Origin: Gammaproteobacteria bacterium
GTDB lineage: Bacteria; Pseudomonadota; Gammaproteobacteria; Steroidobacterales; Woeseiaceae
Length of the DNA stretch: 32,487 nucleotides
Assembly (NCBI GenBank): GCA_029865385.1
Contig: JAOUGX010000033.1
Location: forward strand, 1-32,487
Direction of reading: 5' to 3'
The stretch's first letter is position 1; each line of letters opens with the position of its first letter. A program made the translations under genes and the position numbers. The notes beneath the pieces are model-generated. The model did no database searches. It worked only from the letters and a program-made list of their open reading frames with translations, and had not been told where the DNA came from. Positions 1-6,998 of this stretch are shown piece by piece.

Positions 1-161
1 TTAGAGGAGCCGGAGAGCGAATACATAGCGGGCCAGGAGATAGCGTCTCCAACAAAAGGCCGAATATACAAACGCGTCTGAATTCTGTTTACGAAATCTG
101 TTTGCTAGACTGGAGGAGTCCATATACAAAGCGGACGTCGACAAACGTATAATAATTCTAA
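1..161. other. Window-edge intergenic sequence
   Basis: No gene can be supported here. The minus strand is open from about position 120 to a TAA at 3-1, so it could hold the last codons of a leftward gene, but the peptide is too short to recognise. The right end carries the -10 element described separately. Confidence 0.4.
148..153 (+). promoter_or_regulatory. Consensus -10 box, possible leaderless promoter
   Basis: A perfect TATAAT lies 8 bases before the ATG at 162. A start point about 7 bases downstream would fall at 160-161, directly at the start codon. No Shine-Dalgarno sequence precedes the ATG; the bases between are an A/T-rich run. The matching -35 position (about 125-130, TACAAA) is weak. 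Leaderless transcription of the first gene is inferred. Confidence 0.4.
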
Positions 162-875
162 ATGATCAATGCCGAGAAAATTCCGTGGAAGCGCCTTTCT
201 ATTGAGGCAGCAGCCATTGTTACTAGCATTTTGTTGGCATTCGCGATCGATGCGTGGTGGGATGAAAGAGTCAGTCACGGCCGTAGCGTCGCCCAACTAA
301 ATACGCTTTCGACAGAGTTCGTCGAGGTTCAATCGCAACTGCAACGGCACGAAGCTACCCTCCTAGGCCTGCGGCAGGCTGTTTCCGATCTTCTGATCCA
401 AATTGGGCCCGACTCTAAATTGCAGCCTATTGATTCTCTCTACGCACTAATAGACCTTAGTTTTCGCGCCTCGACGATGGAGCTGCCAACAGGCTCTTTG
501 AAAGCTTTACTTGATACAGGTGATTTGTCGACTATTGCTGGTGATGAACTAAAAGTACTTCTTGCTGCTTGGCCAGCCGAAGTTTCGCGGTTGCGAAATC
601 AATCCGGCATGTTAGAGGCAAATCGAGAGGAAATTATTCGATATCTTCACGACAAAATTCCTACCCTTGCTGTCACCCACAAGACGGATCAGATGAACCA
701 CTATCCAAAGCCAAGTTTTGTAGGCAAGCCGGAAGCAATACAACGAGACATGAAAGTTGAGGGCCTTTTTGGAAATAGAGGCATGTTAATCGAGGACACG
801 CTCGACATTGTCTTGGAGCTTGAGATTCAGGCGGCAAATTGCGTAAGCCTAATTGCGGCTGAATTGCCTAACTAG
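162..875 (+). CDS. Membrane-anchored hypothetical protein
   Basis: A 237-residue protein that I cannot assign to a named family. One hydrophobic segment (about residues 14-30, ending in FAIDAWWDE) should anchor it in the inner membrane. The rest, mostly predicted helical with a coiled-coil-like stretch near residues 45-75 (TEFVEVQSQLQRHEATL), would lie on one side, probably periplasmic. This N-terminal hydrophobic-IDAWWDE pattern recurs in uncharacterised proteobacterial proteins. The gene is clearly AT-richer than the core genes: counted lines are 38-47% GC. No Shine-Dalgarno is visible, and a consensus -10 lies just upstream. It stands alone, without an obvious operon partner. The reading frame is clear; the function is unknown. 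Confidence 0.7.
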   Translation: MINAEKIPWKRLSIEAAAIVTSILLAFAIDAWWDERVSHGRSVAQLNTLSTEFVEVQSQLQRHEATLLGLRQAVSDLLIQIGPDSKLQPIDSLYALIDLSFRASTMELPTGSLKALLDTGDLSTIAGDELKVLLAAWPAEVSRLRNQSGMLEANREEIIRYLHDKIPTLAVTHKTDQMNHYPKPSFVGKPEAIQRDMKVEGLFGNRGMLIEDTLDIVLELEIQAANCVSLIAAELPN

Positions 876-1030
876 CTCGGTTGATCAGAGTCTGCTTTTG
901 GCCGAGTGCTGAAGTCCGCCTGGGAGAAAAACGACGGGCCGGTAGCGCTCGAAAGCGGCCGCTTGAAAGTTTTGCGCTATACTTTCTGCCTGTGACCCTG
1001 GGCCACCGGTTACTGACATAGGGGTTTGCA

Positions 1031-1429
1031 TTGCGGGCTCATCTTCTTCTTGCTCTCACGCTTTTCGCACATGCTTCCGGTTGCACTGAGGCGGACAACG
1101 AGATCGTGGTTGCCGAGAACGGCGAGCAGCCTGCCAAAGTGGGCGCTGCAATGCGAGAATTGTCTTGTAAGTCGTTTGAGCAGAATTTTGCCAAATTGAT
1201 AGAAAGTTCACGGGACTGTGATACAGACGCCGACTGCGTAGCTACCGCGTTCGGATGTCCCTTTGGTTGTGTGAGCGTGGTAAACAAGCACAAACTCCCG
1301 GAGCTTCAAGCGGCGTCCTTAGAATCGGCTGAGTCTTGTCAGAGCTGCCTATACGATTGCGGCATTGGGCCGTCGACTGTGTTGCCCGTTTGCAGGTCCG
1401 GAAAGTGCGACTTTGTCAGCAAGAATTAG
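1031..1429 (+). CDS. Cysteine-rich putative lipoprotein
   Basis: A 132-residue exported protein starting at TTG, preceded by a weak purine-rich TAGGGG. The N-terminus has a short hydrophobic signal (LLLALTLFAHASGC) ending in a possible lipobox with Cys18; Ala rather than Leu at -3 makes lipidation uncertain. The mature part holds ten further cysteines, including C-D-x4-D-C and C-x3-C spacing (residues about 63-82) and a C-terminal CQSCLYDC stretch, so up to five disulfides in the periplasm are plausible. The DxDC pattern resembles small Cys-rich secreted proteins of unknown role. A good -10 match (TATACT, 978-983) lies upstream without a clear -35. No partner gene. Function unknown. Confidence 0.65.
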   Translation: MRAHLLLALTLFAHASGCTEADNEIVVAENGEQPAKVGAAMRELSCKSFEQNFAKLIESSRDCDTDADCVATAFGCPFGCVSVVNKHKLPELQAASLESAESCQSCLYDCGIGPSTVLPVCRSGKCDFVSKN

Positions 1430-1585
1430 CTCATGGTCAAACGTCTACTCCTGGCCGAACGGCGACGGTCGCGATTGAATTAAACGAGCGGCGGGTATGC
1501 GCCCGGCAGCAGCCGCCCAGGTGCTAAACCGCTGGCATACCGCTTGTGACCCGAAGCAGCAATTGAAATCCGATGAGCCGATAGA

Positions 1586-2065
1586 TTGAACTGGGATGCT
1601 ATTAGTGCGGTGGCCGAGGCCGTCGGCGCAGCAGGCGTGATTGCGTCGCTCCTGTATTTGGCCATGCAAGTCAGGGCCAGCACTCGGGCGCCGTCGGTTG
1701 AATCGAAGCTTGCTACCACCCGGATGTATACGGATTTCTTGGTGATGTTGGTGCAGTCACCTGAACTAAATGACGTATTTCTTCGAGGTCGCAAGGATAT
1801 CAATGCGCTCGGGCGAGATGACTATATGCGCTTCTCGAATCTCGCGCTCATCGCTTTTTCATTCTTCTCCGCCGGATACTTTCAATATTCGAGTAAGACA
1901 CTGAACGATGCCGATTGGTACGAACTCCGGGCCATTGTCAAGTACTGGTTGATTGGCAAAGGGTGCCGGGATTGGTGGTACAAGCTCGGGCATTTGAGTT
2001 TCGATGCGCCGTTTCGTCAGTTTGTGGAATCCGAAATCGCCGAACTGCCCGAAGCACGGAATTGA
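1586..2065 (+). CDS. Small membrane-anchored hypothetical protein
   Basis: A 159-residue protein beginning at TTG. Residues about 11-30 (AVGAAGVIASLLYLAMQVR) form one transmembrane helix near the N-terminus. It is followed by a helical domain rich in aromatic residues (FSFFSAGYFQY, DWWYKLG). The pattern of a short acidic start, one helix ending in YLAxQVR, then a soluble tail with a W/Y-rich middle recurs in many uncharacterised gammaproteobacterial proteins. That resemblance is why I accept the TTG start, which places the helix at the expected distance. No Shine-Dalgarno is obvious. It stands alone, with about 150 bases of unassigned sequence on each side. Function unknown. Confidence 0.6.
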   Translation: MNWDAISAVAEAVGAAGVIASLLYLAMQVRASTRAPSVESKLATTRMYTDFLVMLVQSPELNDVFLRGRKDINALGRDDYMRFSNLALIAFSFFSAGYFQYSSKTLNDADWYELRAIVKYWLIGKGCRDWWYKLGHLSFDAPFRQFVESEIAELPEARN

Positions 2066-2209
2066 TCATTCCCAGTTTAGTTATTGTCCGCGTGTGGCCC
2101 AAAGCCGCGTGGGCGGAAGCGTCTTTTCGAAGTGACAACTTCATGGCCGCCGTTATTCGCTGACACCGGACGGGTGGCGACTTTTTAGCAGTACAACTGA
2201 GCATTGACC

Positions 2210-2725
2210 ATGTTGCGTTGGATAATTAACAAGAGACTGGATGCCGAGGAGGACAAACTCGGCGAATCCATGGACTACCTGCGGTATGTCAACGGCAAAA
2301 GTCCGGCGGCAATGCTGCGATTTGCTGCCATTGTGCCATTTGCAAACAGCAGGAAAACACTGCCTGCGGACGCCTGGTATGCAGCACAAATAGTAGCGCT
2401 GCAACACGCAGACTGTGGTCCATGCCTGCAGATCGGTGTCAGTTTAGCGCGCAAGGACGGCGTGGACGTCAGCATTATCGAACACATACTCAGTGGAAAC
2501 TGGTCAGCACTGCCGCCGCAGTTGACGACGATCTGCCAGTTCACCAAGGATGCCGTGGCCGACAAGTTCGCCAGTGACGAGTTACGTCAGCAAATCATTG
2601 ATCAATACGGCGAAAAGGGGCTTATCGAGCTTGCGTTTGCGATTGCCGCTGCTGCGATCCCGCCGACGGTCAAGCGGGTGCTCGGATTCTCCAGAAGCTG
2701 CTCGGCCGTCGAGATTCGGACTTGA
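2210..2725 (+). CDS. AhpD/carboxymuconolactone decarboxylase-like protein
   Basis: A 171-residue, probably cytoplasmic protein. A Cys-x2-Cys pair in HADCGPCLQIGVSLA (about residues 67-81) sits in the context typical of the AhpD/CMD fold, where the cysteines act in peroxide or thiol redox chemistry. The preceding YAAQIVALQ and the following helix IIEHILSG fit the same all-helical domain. The usual His three residues after the second Cys is replaced by Ile, so alkylhydroperoxidase activity is uncertain. Two in-frame starts are possible: TTG 2204 and ATG 2210. I prefer the ATG because neither has a Shine-Dalgarno. The C-terminus is slightly longer than the minimal domain. Substrate unknown. Confidence 0.68.
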   Translation: MLRWIINKRLDAEEDKLGESMDYLRYVNGKSPAAMLRFAAIVPFANSRKTLPADAWYAAQIVALQHADCGPCLQIGVSLARKDGVDVSIIEHILSGNWSALPPQLTTICQFTKDAVADKFASDELRQQIIDQYGEKGLIELAFAIAAAAIPPTVKRVLGFSRSCSAVEIRT

Positions 2726-2821
2726 AGGTCCGATTGCTTGTCACGAAAGCGGCGAGGCACACCGGTATTCACCGGTGGCCTCGCCATTTTCTTGATTGCC
2801 CCGGGCTATAGGGCGTGTTCC

Positions 2822-3649
2822 TCAGGGCGCCTCACACTCATCGGGCTCGATCGGCGGTGTGCAGAAAACGCCGCCTTCCGTGATTGTTTGGTTGCCGAAT
2901 TGTTCGGTTGCCAGCACCTCGAATTCGTAAATTCTGTTCGGCTCCAGGAACTGCTTTGGCACGATGAAGCTGGTCTCGTTTGCAGACAGGTCGGCGTCGA
3001 GCACGGTCTTGGTGGCGCCAGGCAGTAAGGTCGCTTCGGTAACGTCCGCGACCACCACGTGATAACCAACCACCGTGACCGGACCGAGGTAGGGTACGAG
3101 CGGCTCTGTCACCTTCCTCCACTTGATGCGCAGGTGCGCGCTGTCCGAAACGATATCCCCGTCTTCCGGTCGGACAATCTTTGGCCCGGCGGGCACCCGG
3201 TGCGTAAGCTCAGCCTTGCCTTCAAATTCGTCCTCCCCGCTCTCACCCTCGAATTCGTACCATCCGGCCGGCCAGGCGGCGAGAAGTTCGCTCAGCGTAA
3301 TCTCCTCATCGGGAGCCTCATGCTCGCAACCGAGTGCGTCAATCAGGTCGGTAATCGGCGGCTCCACGCGTTCCTGAAACTGTTCGGTCAGGTCGCTCGT
3401 GTTTTCCATGCCATACACTGCCAGCAGGCTGAAGACGACCTGGCCGTACGGATTTTCCACCTCGACCTCGGTAACGCCGTCGGTATCGAAGCTCATCTGA
3501 ATACCCATGTCGCAGGCCGACGCGTTGGTCTCGAAATGGATGTTGGTTTGCTTGAACGGTTGCGCCTTGTCCGCCATAGCAGCAGTCATTGCCAACACTG
3601 GCACGCACGTCATCGCGGCCTTGCACAAAATGCCGATGTTTTTGTTCAT
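2822..3649 (-). CDS. Secreted protein with fibronectin III-like C-terminal domain
   Basis: A 275-residue protein with a classical signal peptide (residues 1-26, ending AAMADK), so periplasmic or extracellular. The N-terminal half is acidic and contains two cysteines (about residues 46 and 107). From about residue 152 (GPKIVRPEDGDIV) to about 265 the sequence has the alternating beta pattern of a fibronectin type III-like domain: LRIKWRKV, GYHVVVADV, RIYEFEVLATEQFGN. The start ATG has a good GGGAGA ribosome site. It is divergent from the lipoprotein gene at 4018. No catalytic motif was seen; a binding or adhesion role is inferred from the fold only. Confidence 0.68.
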   Translation of the reverse strand: MNKNIGILCKAAMTCVPVLAMTAAMADKAQPFKQTNIHFETNASACDMGIQMSFDTDGVTEVEVENPYGQVVFSLLAVYGMENTSDLTEQFQERVEPPITDLIDALGCEHEAPDEEITLSELLAAWPAGWYEFEGESGEDEFEGKAELTHRVPAGPKIVRPEDGDIVSDSAHLRIKWRKVTEPLVPYLGPVTVVGYHVVVADVTEATLLPGATKTVLDADLSANETSFIVPKQFLEPNRIYEFEVLATEQFGNQTITEGGVFCTPPIEPDECEAP

Positions 3650-4017
3650 GGTCGTCTCCCGTAGTGTTTTGTCCGACGTGCATTAGACAGGGGACGTTTG
3701 AGAAACCGGTCGAAGACATTGGCATGGACCGGTGCCGAGCCGTTATTACCGGCCACCTGTGGCCGGGGTCTGCCTGTCGATAGCCGAGCTATTCGCCGAT
3801 GTGAATCACCGCTACTGTTGAAGGGGACGCTCAATATCGGGATAACGGAAGAAATACCGATTAACGGCCGCTCATTAGATCCATCGGCCGCGTGAATTTG
3901 TTGAATAGCAGGAAAAACGACTAAGATTGGATGGAAGAGACAGGCCGAAAACGAGCTGAAGCGCAGCTCGGGGACCCAAAAGTATGCGTCCGGGTCCAGG
4001 GACTCAAGGAGAGCAGC
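3650..4017. other. Divergent intergenic region with an 18-bp palindrome
   Basis: This 368-base stretch between divergent genes holds no supportable gene. It carries a perfect palindrome at 3749-3766 and presumably promoters for both flanking genes, though I find no convincing -35/-10 pairs. Open frames here are short and lack ribosome sites. The AAGGAG at 4006-4011 belongs to the gene at 4018. Confidence 0.5.
3749..3766. repeat. Perfect 18-bp inverted repeat (operator-like)
   Basis: CCGGCCAC, two bases, then GTGGCCGG. The two-base centre is too tight for a good RNA hairpin, so a dimeric protein binding site is the more natural reading. It sits about 100 bases upstream of the secreted-protein gene on the minus strand and about 250 upstream of the gene at 4018. 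Confidence 0.4.
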
Positions 4018-4707
4018 ATGAACAAGCCCACAGTTGTTTTTCTGATATTGATCACCGTGCTTTGCGTTGCCTGCGATCCGGCAGGCAAGAAATGGCAAGA
4101 AGCGAAAGAAGCGGATACGGTGCCCGCGTATAGATCATTTCTTGACGAACATCCCGAATCGAAATACGGTGCCCAGGCGCTTCAAGCAATTGACGACCTC
4201 ACATATCAGAGCGCCGTTTCGGCCAATACTGAAGATGAGTTCGAGGAATATATAAGAAACTTTCCCGAAGGTGCGAGTGTATCTGACGCGCGAGCCCGGC
4301 TTGAGAAACTCAGCCTCGATCGCTTTGTAGGTAACATTGATGACCATATCCTGGGGTTCATTAACGGAACGGAAACGGACATCGTCGCATTGCAAGGCAA
4401 ACCGTGGATCGAGTTGGATATTAATCGCAGCCTGAAGTCCGGTGGATTCGATATCTATAACGGTCGGCCGGTTATTCGCGAGAACTCGCAAATGGTATTT
4501 CAAGACCCAGATGAGCAGTTTCAGTTTCTCGGCACAACCATTGCCGAGCCGCAGTACTCGGAATTCGCCAAGTTGGCCAAACTGGAGGAATCAGTGTTTG
4601 AAGCTGGCGTAAAGATTAGTCTCAAATCGGGGGTGACGCTGCAATACGATGGCGATGAATGGGCTCACGTCAACACAGAGTCATTGCCGACCAGCGACCA
4701 GCCGTAG
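4018..4707 (+). CDS. Putative lipoprotein with TPR-like N-terminal part
   Basis: A 229-residue protein. The ATG at 4018 is chosen over an upstream in-frame ATG at 3931 because AAGGAG (4006-4011) is correctly spaced and because the protein then begins with a signal sequence ending LCVAC (Cys19, probable lipidation). Residues about 25-98 show two helical repeats of the kind AYRSFLDEHPESKYGAQAL and EEYIRNFPEGASVSDARARL, resembling the tetratricopeptide-like units of BamD/YbgF-type envelope proteins. The C-terminal part (about 100-229) is predicted beta-rich and unrecognised. A periplasmic or outer-membrane location is inferred. Partner proteins are unknown. Confidence 0.72.
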   Translation: MNKPTVVFLILITVLCVACDPAGKKWQEAKEADTVPAYRSFLDEHPESKYGAQALQAIDDLTYQSAVSANTEDEFEEYIRNFPEGASVSDARARLEKLSLDRFVGNIDDHILGFINGTETDIVALQGKPWIELDINRSLKSGGFDIYNGRPVIRENSQMVFQDPDEQFQFLGTTIAEPQYSEFAKLAKLEESVFEAGVKISLKSGVTLQYDGDEWAHVNTESLPTSDQP

Positions 4708-4754
4708 GTCGCCGAGATTGTTGTTATCCGCTTGGCTTTTCTGACGAGACAATG

Positions 4755-5486
4755 TCAGTGATCCTGCAAGACAACATCCGCATCCCAGACGATCAATCGA
4801 CTGTTACCGGTTGGCTGCCGCGCGACAAACGCAAAATCCGCCGTAATTCGATCCGGGTTCGACGGCATCGAGAGCAACTCAAATTCGAAATACTGCGTGC
4901 CGGCTGGCCCGTTAAGCGGACTGAACCCGTCACCGCTTGCACCTACGGTGTTCGACGGTATGAAAATGGAATCGCTTCTGGCCGGATCGGGACGCATGGG
5001 TCCCGGCACTAATGGGCCGTTGGCCTGACTATAGGCGATCACCTGTATGGAGCCGATTCGGATGTCGACAAAACCCGGCGTCGAGCTGGATCCGTCATGC
5101 CGCTCCGCTTCTGCATCGGCAAAAGAAAGCGGGGCGTTGCGAATGCTTTCCAGATCCTGATCGTTCAGTACGTATCGATCGCTGTTGCACGGCGTAAGCA
5201 GATCGAAATCAAACGGTATGGTGATGTTATTGAAGGTGTGAGACCCGGTAGTAAACATGTTGTGCATCTCGCTATCCGACAATCGAACGGGCTGGCACAA
5301 TCCGTTCGGTGTCCTGATTCGAACAACGTAATCGCCAAGGGGATCCGGTGGCAGCAGAACGTAGCGAAAGCTGAATTTTTCGGATTCGGCGACGTTTTGC
5401 CAGGCACTGGAGCTGCAGGCAGTCAGACCGGAGAATGAAAGAACTACTAAAAGCGAAATCAGACTACTAAGATTGGAAGCACGCAT
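4755..5486 (-). CDS. Hypothetical lipoprotein
   Basis: A 243-residue protein with a type II signal peptide: a hydrophobic run followed by SGLTAC, lipidated Cys24. The mature part is beta-rich and contains two further cysteines (CQPVRL, TPCNSDRY) about 40 residues apart. An RTPNG motif precedes the first, and the C-terminal half ends in FVARQPTGNSRL. I do not recognise the family. The ATG is preceded by GAGG at a rather long distance. It converges on the lipoprotein gene at 4018-4707, with 47 bases between stops, and has no operon partner. Envelope location is well supported; the function is not. Confidence 0.68.
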   Translation of the reverse strand: MRASNLSSLISLLVVLSFSGLTACSSSAWQNVAESEKFSFRYVLLPPDPLGDYVVRIRTPNGLCQPVRLSDSEMHNMFTTGSHTFNNITIPFDFDLLTPCNSDRYVLNDQDLESIRNAPLSFADAEAERHDGSSSTPGFVDIRIGSIQVIAYSQANGPLVPGPMRPDPARSDSIFIPSNTVGASGDGFSPLNGPAGTQYFEFELLSMPSNPDRITADFAFVARQPTGNSRLIVWDADVVLQDH

Positions 5487-5676
5487 TTTGGTCTTGCCTC
5501 GCTGACAGAGTGATACGTTATGTACTCCACTTGCTCAAAATACCCGTCAGGAATTATAGCCTGGCGCGACCAGATCGTCATTCGCCTGAATTGCCGAACC
5601 GAGCAGGCCGCGCGTTTCCCCCGATGCATGATTAACGGCCGGCAAGCCGTGGCCGACAATACATAAGGTAAAGAAC

Positions 5677-6114
5677 TTGATTGAAACGATAATGATTATC
5701 ACCATCGGCCTGATCGGCGGCATTGCTGTCGGTACCCAGGCACCCATTGCAGGCGCCATGGCGCAACGCGTCGGCGGCGCGTCAAGCAGTTTTGTCGTGC
5801 ATCTCGGTGGAATGATTGCATCGCTTTTGCTGCTGCTTGCCCGCCGCGGTGAACAGATTCAGGAATGGCGCACCCTGCCATGGTACATACTCGGTTGCGG
5901 CGCTTTCGGACTCGTTTTGTATATGTCGCTAAGCCATACCGTTCCGAGGTTCGGTGCGACGGCCGCGATTACATTGTTGATTGTCGGCCAGTTACTGGCC
6001 GGTATAGTCATAGATCATTTCGGTGCTTTTGATATCGATGCCCGGCCGATTGACCTGAGCCGCGCGGCAGCGGTAGTACTGCTCCTCGCAGGCGCCTATC
6101 TGATGATTCGATAA
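5677..6114 (+). CDS. DUF606/YdcZ-family membrane protein (DMT-like)
   Basis: A 145-residue integral membrane protein of the DUF606 (YdcZ) family, half-size relatives of drug/metabolite transporters that often act as pairs. It shows about five hydrophobic helices and the family pattern GGIAVGTQAPIAGAMAQRVG followed by SSSFVVHLGGMIASLLLLL. The second half repeats the theme (GATAAITLLIVGQLLAGIVID). The TTG at 5677 is preferred because AAGG (5665-5668) lies 8 bases upstream; the ATG at 5692 is the alternative. A Fur-box-like palindrome overlaps codons 4-8. No second DUF606 gene is adjacent, so if it works as a dimer it would be homomeric. Substrate unknown. Confidence 0.78.
   Translation: MIETIMIITIGLIGGIAVGTQAPIAGAMAQRVGGASSSFVVHLGGMIASLLLLLARRGEQIQEWRTLPWYILGCGAFGLVLYMSLSHTVPRFGATAAITLLIVGQLLAGIVIDHFGAFDIDARPIDLSRAAAVVLLLAGAYLMIR
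5688..5700. promoter_or_regulatory. Fur-box-like palindrome over the DUF606 start region
   Basis: GATAATGATTATC is a perfect 6-1-6 palindrome and matches the core of the known Fur consensus. With flanks it matches 14 of 15 positions of the 7-1-7 form. It lies inside codons 4-8 if translation starts at TTG 5677, or across the start if ATG 5692 is used. Binding by Fur at this site is inferred, and codon use for Ile-Met-Ile-Ile could produce it by chance. Confidence 0.4.
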
Positions 6115-6157
6115 GGCTGATTCCGCGGAATTTGAGAACTGCGGTATTGCCCACTTT

Positions 6158-6883
6158 TCAACGGATCGCGTAGCTCACCTGCACCTGCACGTTTACGCTC
6201 ACCTGGCCTTCCGAAATGCCTGGCACTGGCGCGGCTTCTGCCATGTCGAAACGGCCTCCTCCCATGAACGGCACCGGGTAACCGCCGCCGGATGACATCG
6301 AGATAGTCTGCACGTCACCGAGCTCCACGCCCGCGAGTTTGGCCAGTGATTCGGCACGACCCTTTGCATCCGCCATCGCCAATGCCCGCGCTTTCTCCTC
6401 CAGCGCCGCCGTGTCCATCACGCCGAAGCTGACGCCATGAATAGAGTTGGCGCCGGCGTCGGTTACCGCTGCCAGCACTTCGCCCACTTTGTCGATGTCA
6501 TTGACAGTCACGTTAACCACATTCGAAACATGATAGCCGCTGATCTTCATCGCGCCGGTCCCGTTCGGGTTGTGCTGCTGCTCGGGCCAGATGCTGTAGT
6601 TCGCCGTCTGCACGTCTTTTCTGTCGATACCCTGCTTGTCGAGTGCCTGCATGATGCGCTCTACAATGGCCTGATTTTCGCGCGTGGAATCGGCAACCGT
6701 TGCCGCAATGGTCTGTATTCCTGCGCTGACCCTGGCCTGGTCCGGGCGGCCGGCGGCTTCGCCGAGGCCGGTAACCGAAATCGTGCGAACGCCTGCGGGG
6801 TCCTGCGCCGCGGCGAATCCGCAAAATGCCATTGCCAATAGGGCCAGCAACATGGGCTGCTTGAAAGTTCTCGATGATGTCAC
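6158..6883 (-). CDS. SIMPL domain (DUF541) periplasmic protein
   Basis: A 241-residue exported protein. I start it at the GTG at 6883 because AAGGAG lies 7 bases upstream and a signal peptide (MLLALLAMAFCGFAAAQ, ending near residue 27) follows directly; the frame stays open upstream to 6982 but without a ribosome site. The mature protein fits the SIMPL/DUF541 family: ISVTGLGEAAGRPDQARVSAGI at its start, the YxIWPEQQ and GYHVSNVVNVTV segments in the middle, and ALAMADAKGRAESLAKLAGV plus VSVNVQVQVSYAIR at the end. The family is envelope-located with no established reaction. It is last of three minus-strand exported-protein genes sharing a GACAAGGAG ribosome site, with a folded leader (6898-6948). 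Confidence 0.85.
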   Translation of the reverse strand: MTSSRTFKQPMLLALLAMAFCGFAAAQDPAGVRTISVTGLGEAAGRPDQARVSAGIQTIAATVADSTRENQAIVERIMQALDKQGIDRKDVQTANYSIWPEQQHNPNGTGAMKISGYHVSNVVNVTVNDIDKVGEVLAAVTDAGANSIHGVSFGVMDTAALEEKARALAMADAKGRAESLAKLAGVELGDVQTISMSSGGGYPVPFMGGGRFDMAEAAPVPGISEGQVSVNVQVQVSYAIR

Positions 6884-6897
6884 GCCGGTGCTCCTTG

Positions 6898-6948
6898 TCG
6901 CGGTCACTTCGGGTGGCCAATCCACCCGAAGATGCAATTCGACCGCGA
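6898..6948 (-). promoter_or_regulatory. Nested hairpin in the leader of the SIMPL gene
   Basis: An inner 9-bp perfect stem (TTCGGGTGG at 6908-6916 with CCACCCGAA at 6922-6930, 5-base loop) sits inside an outer 8-bp perfect stem (TCGCGGTC at 6898-6905 with GACCGCGA at 6941-6948). On the minus-strand transcript the outer stem ends one base before AAGGAG. There is no U-tract, so a simple terminator for the upstream gene is not favoured. An extra UCCUU (6960-6956) could pair with the AAGGA of the ribosome site. A regulatory role is inferred. Confidence 0.5.
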
Positions 6949-6998
6949 TCATTTGAAGGAATTCCCGAAAGTGCGCTTTCACGCTGGCTTTTGGTTAA

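Noticed and set aside
978-983. TATACT as a promoter -10 for the Cys-rich protein
   Set aside because: The -10 match is good, but no -35 lies at 16-18 bases; the nearby TTGAAA (963-968) is only 9 bases away. Too weak to list.
3646-4098. Minus-strand open frame of 150 codons
   Set aside because: It overlaps the signal-peptide region of the lipoprotein gene at 4018 and the ribosome site of the gene at 3649; no ribosome site or motif of its own.
6884-6982. Longer N-terminus for the SIMPL protein starting at 6982
   Set aside because: It would put 33 hydrophilic residues before the signal peptide and run through the hairpin region, and the AAGGAG is correctly placed only for the GTG at 6883.
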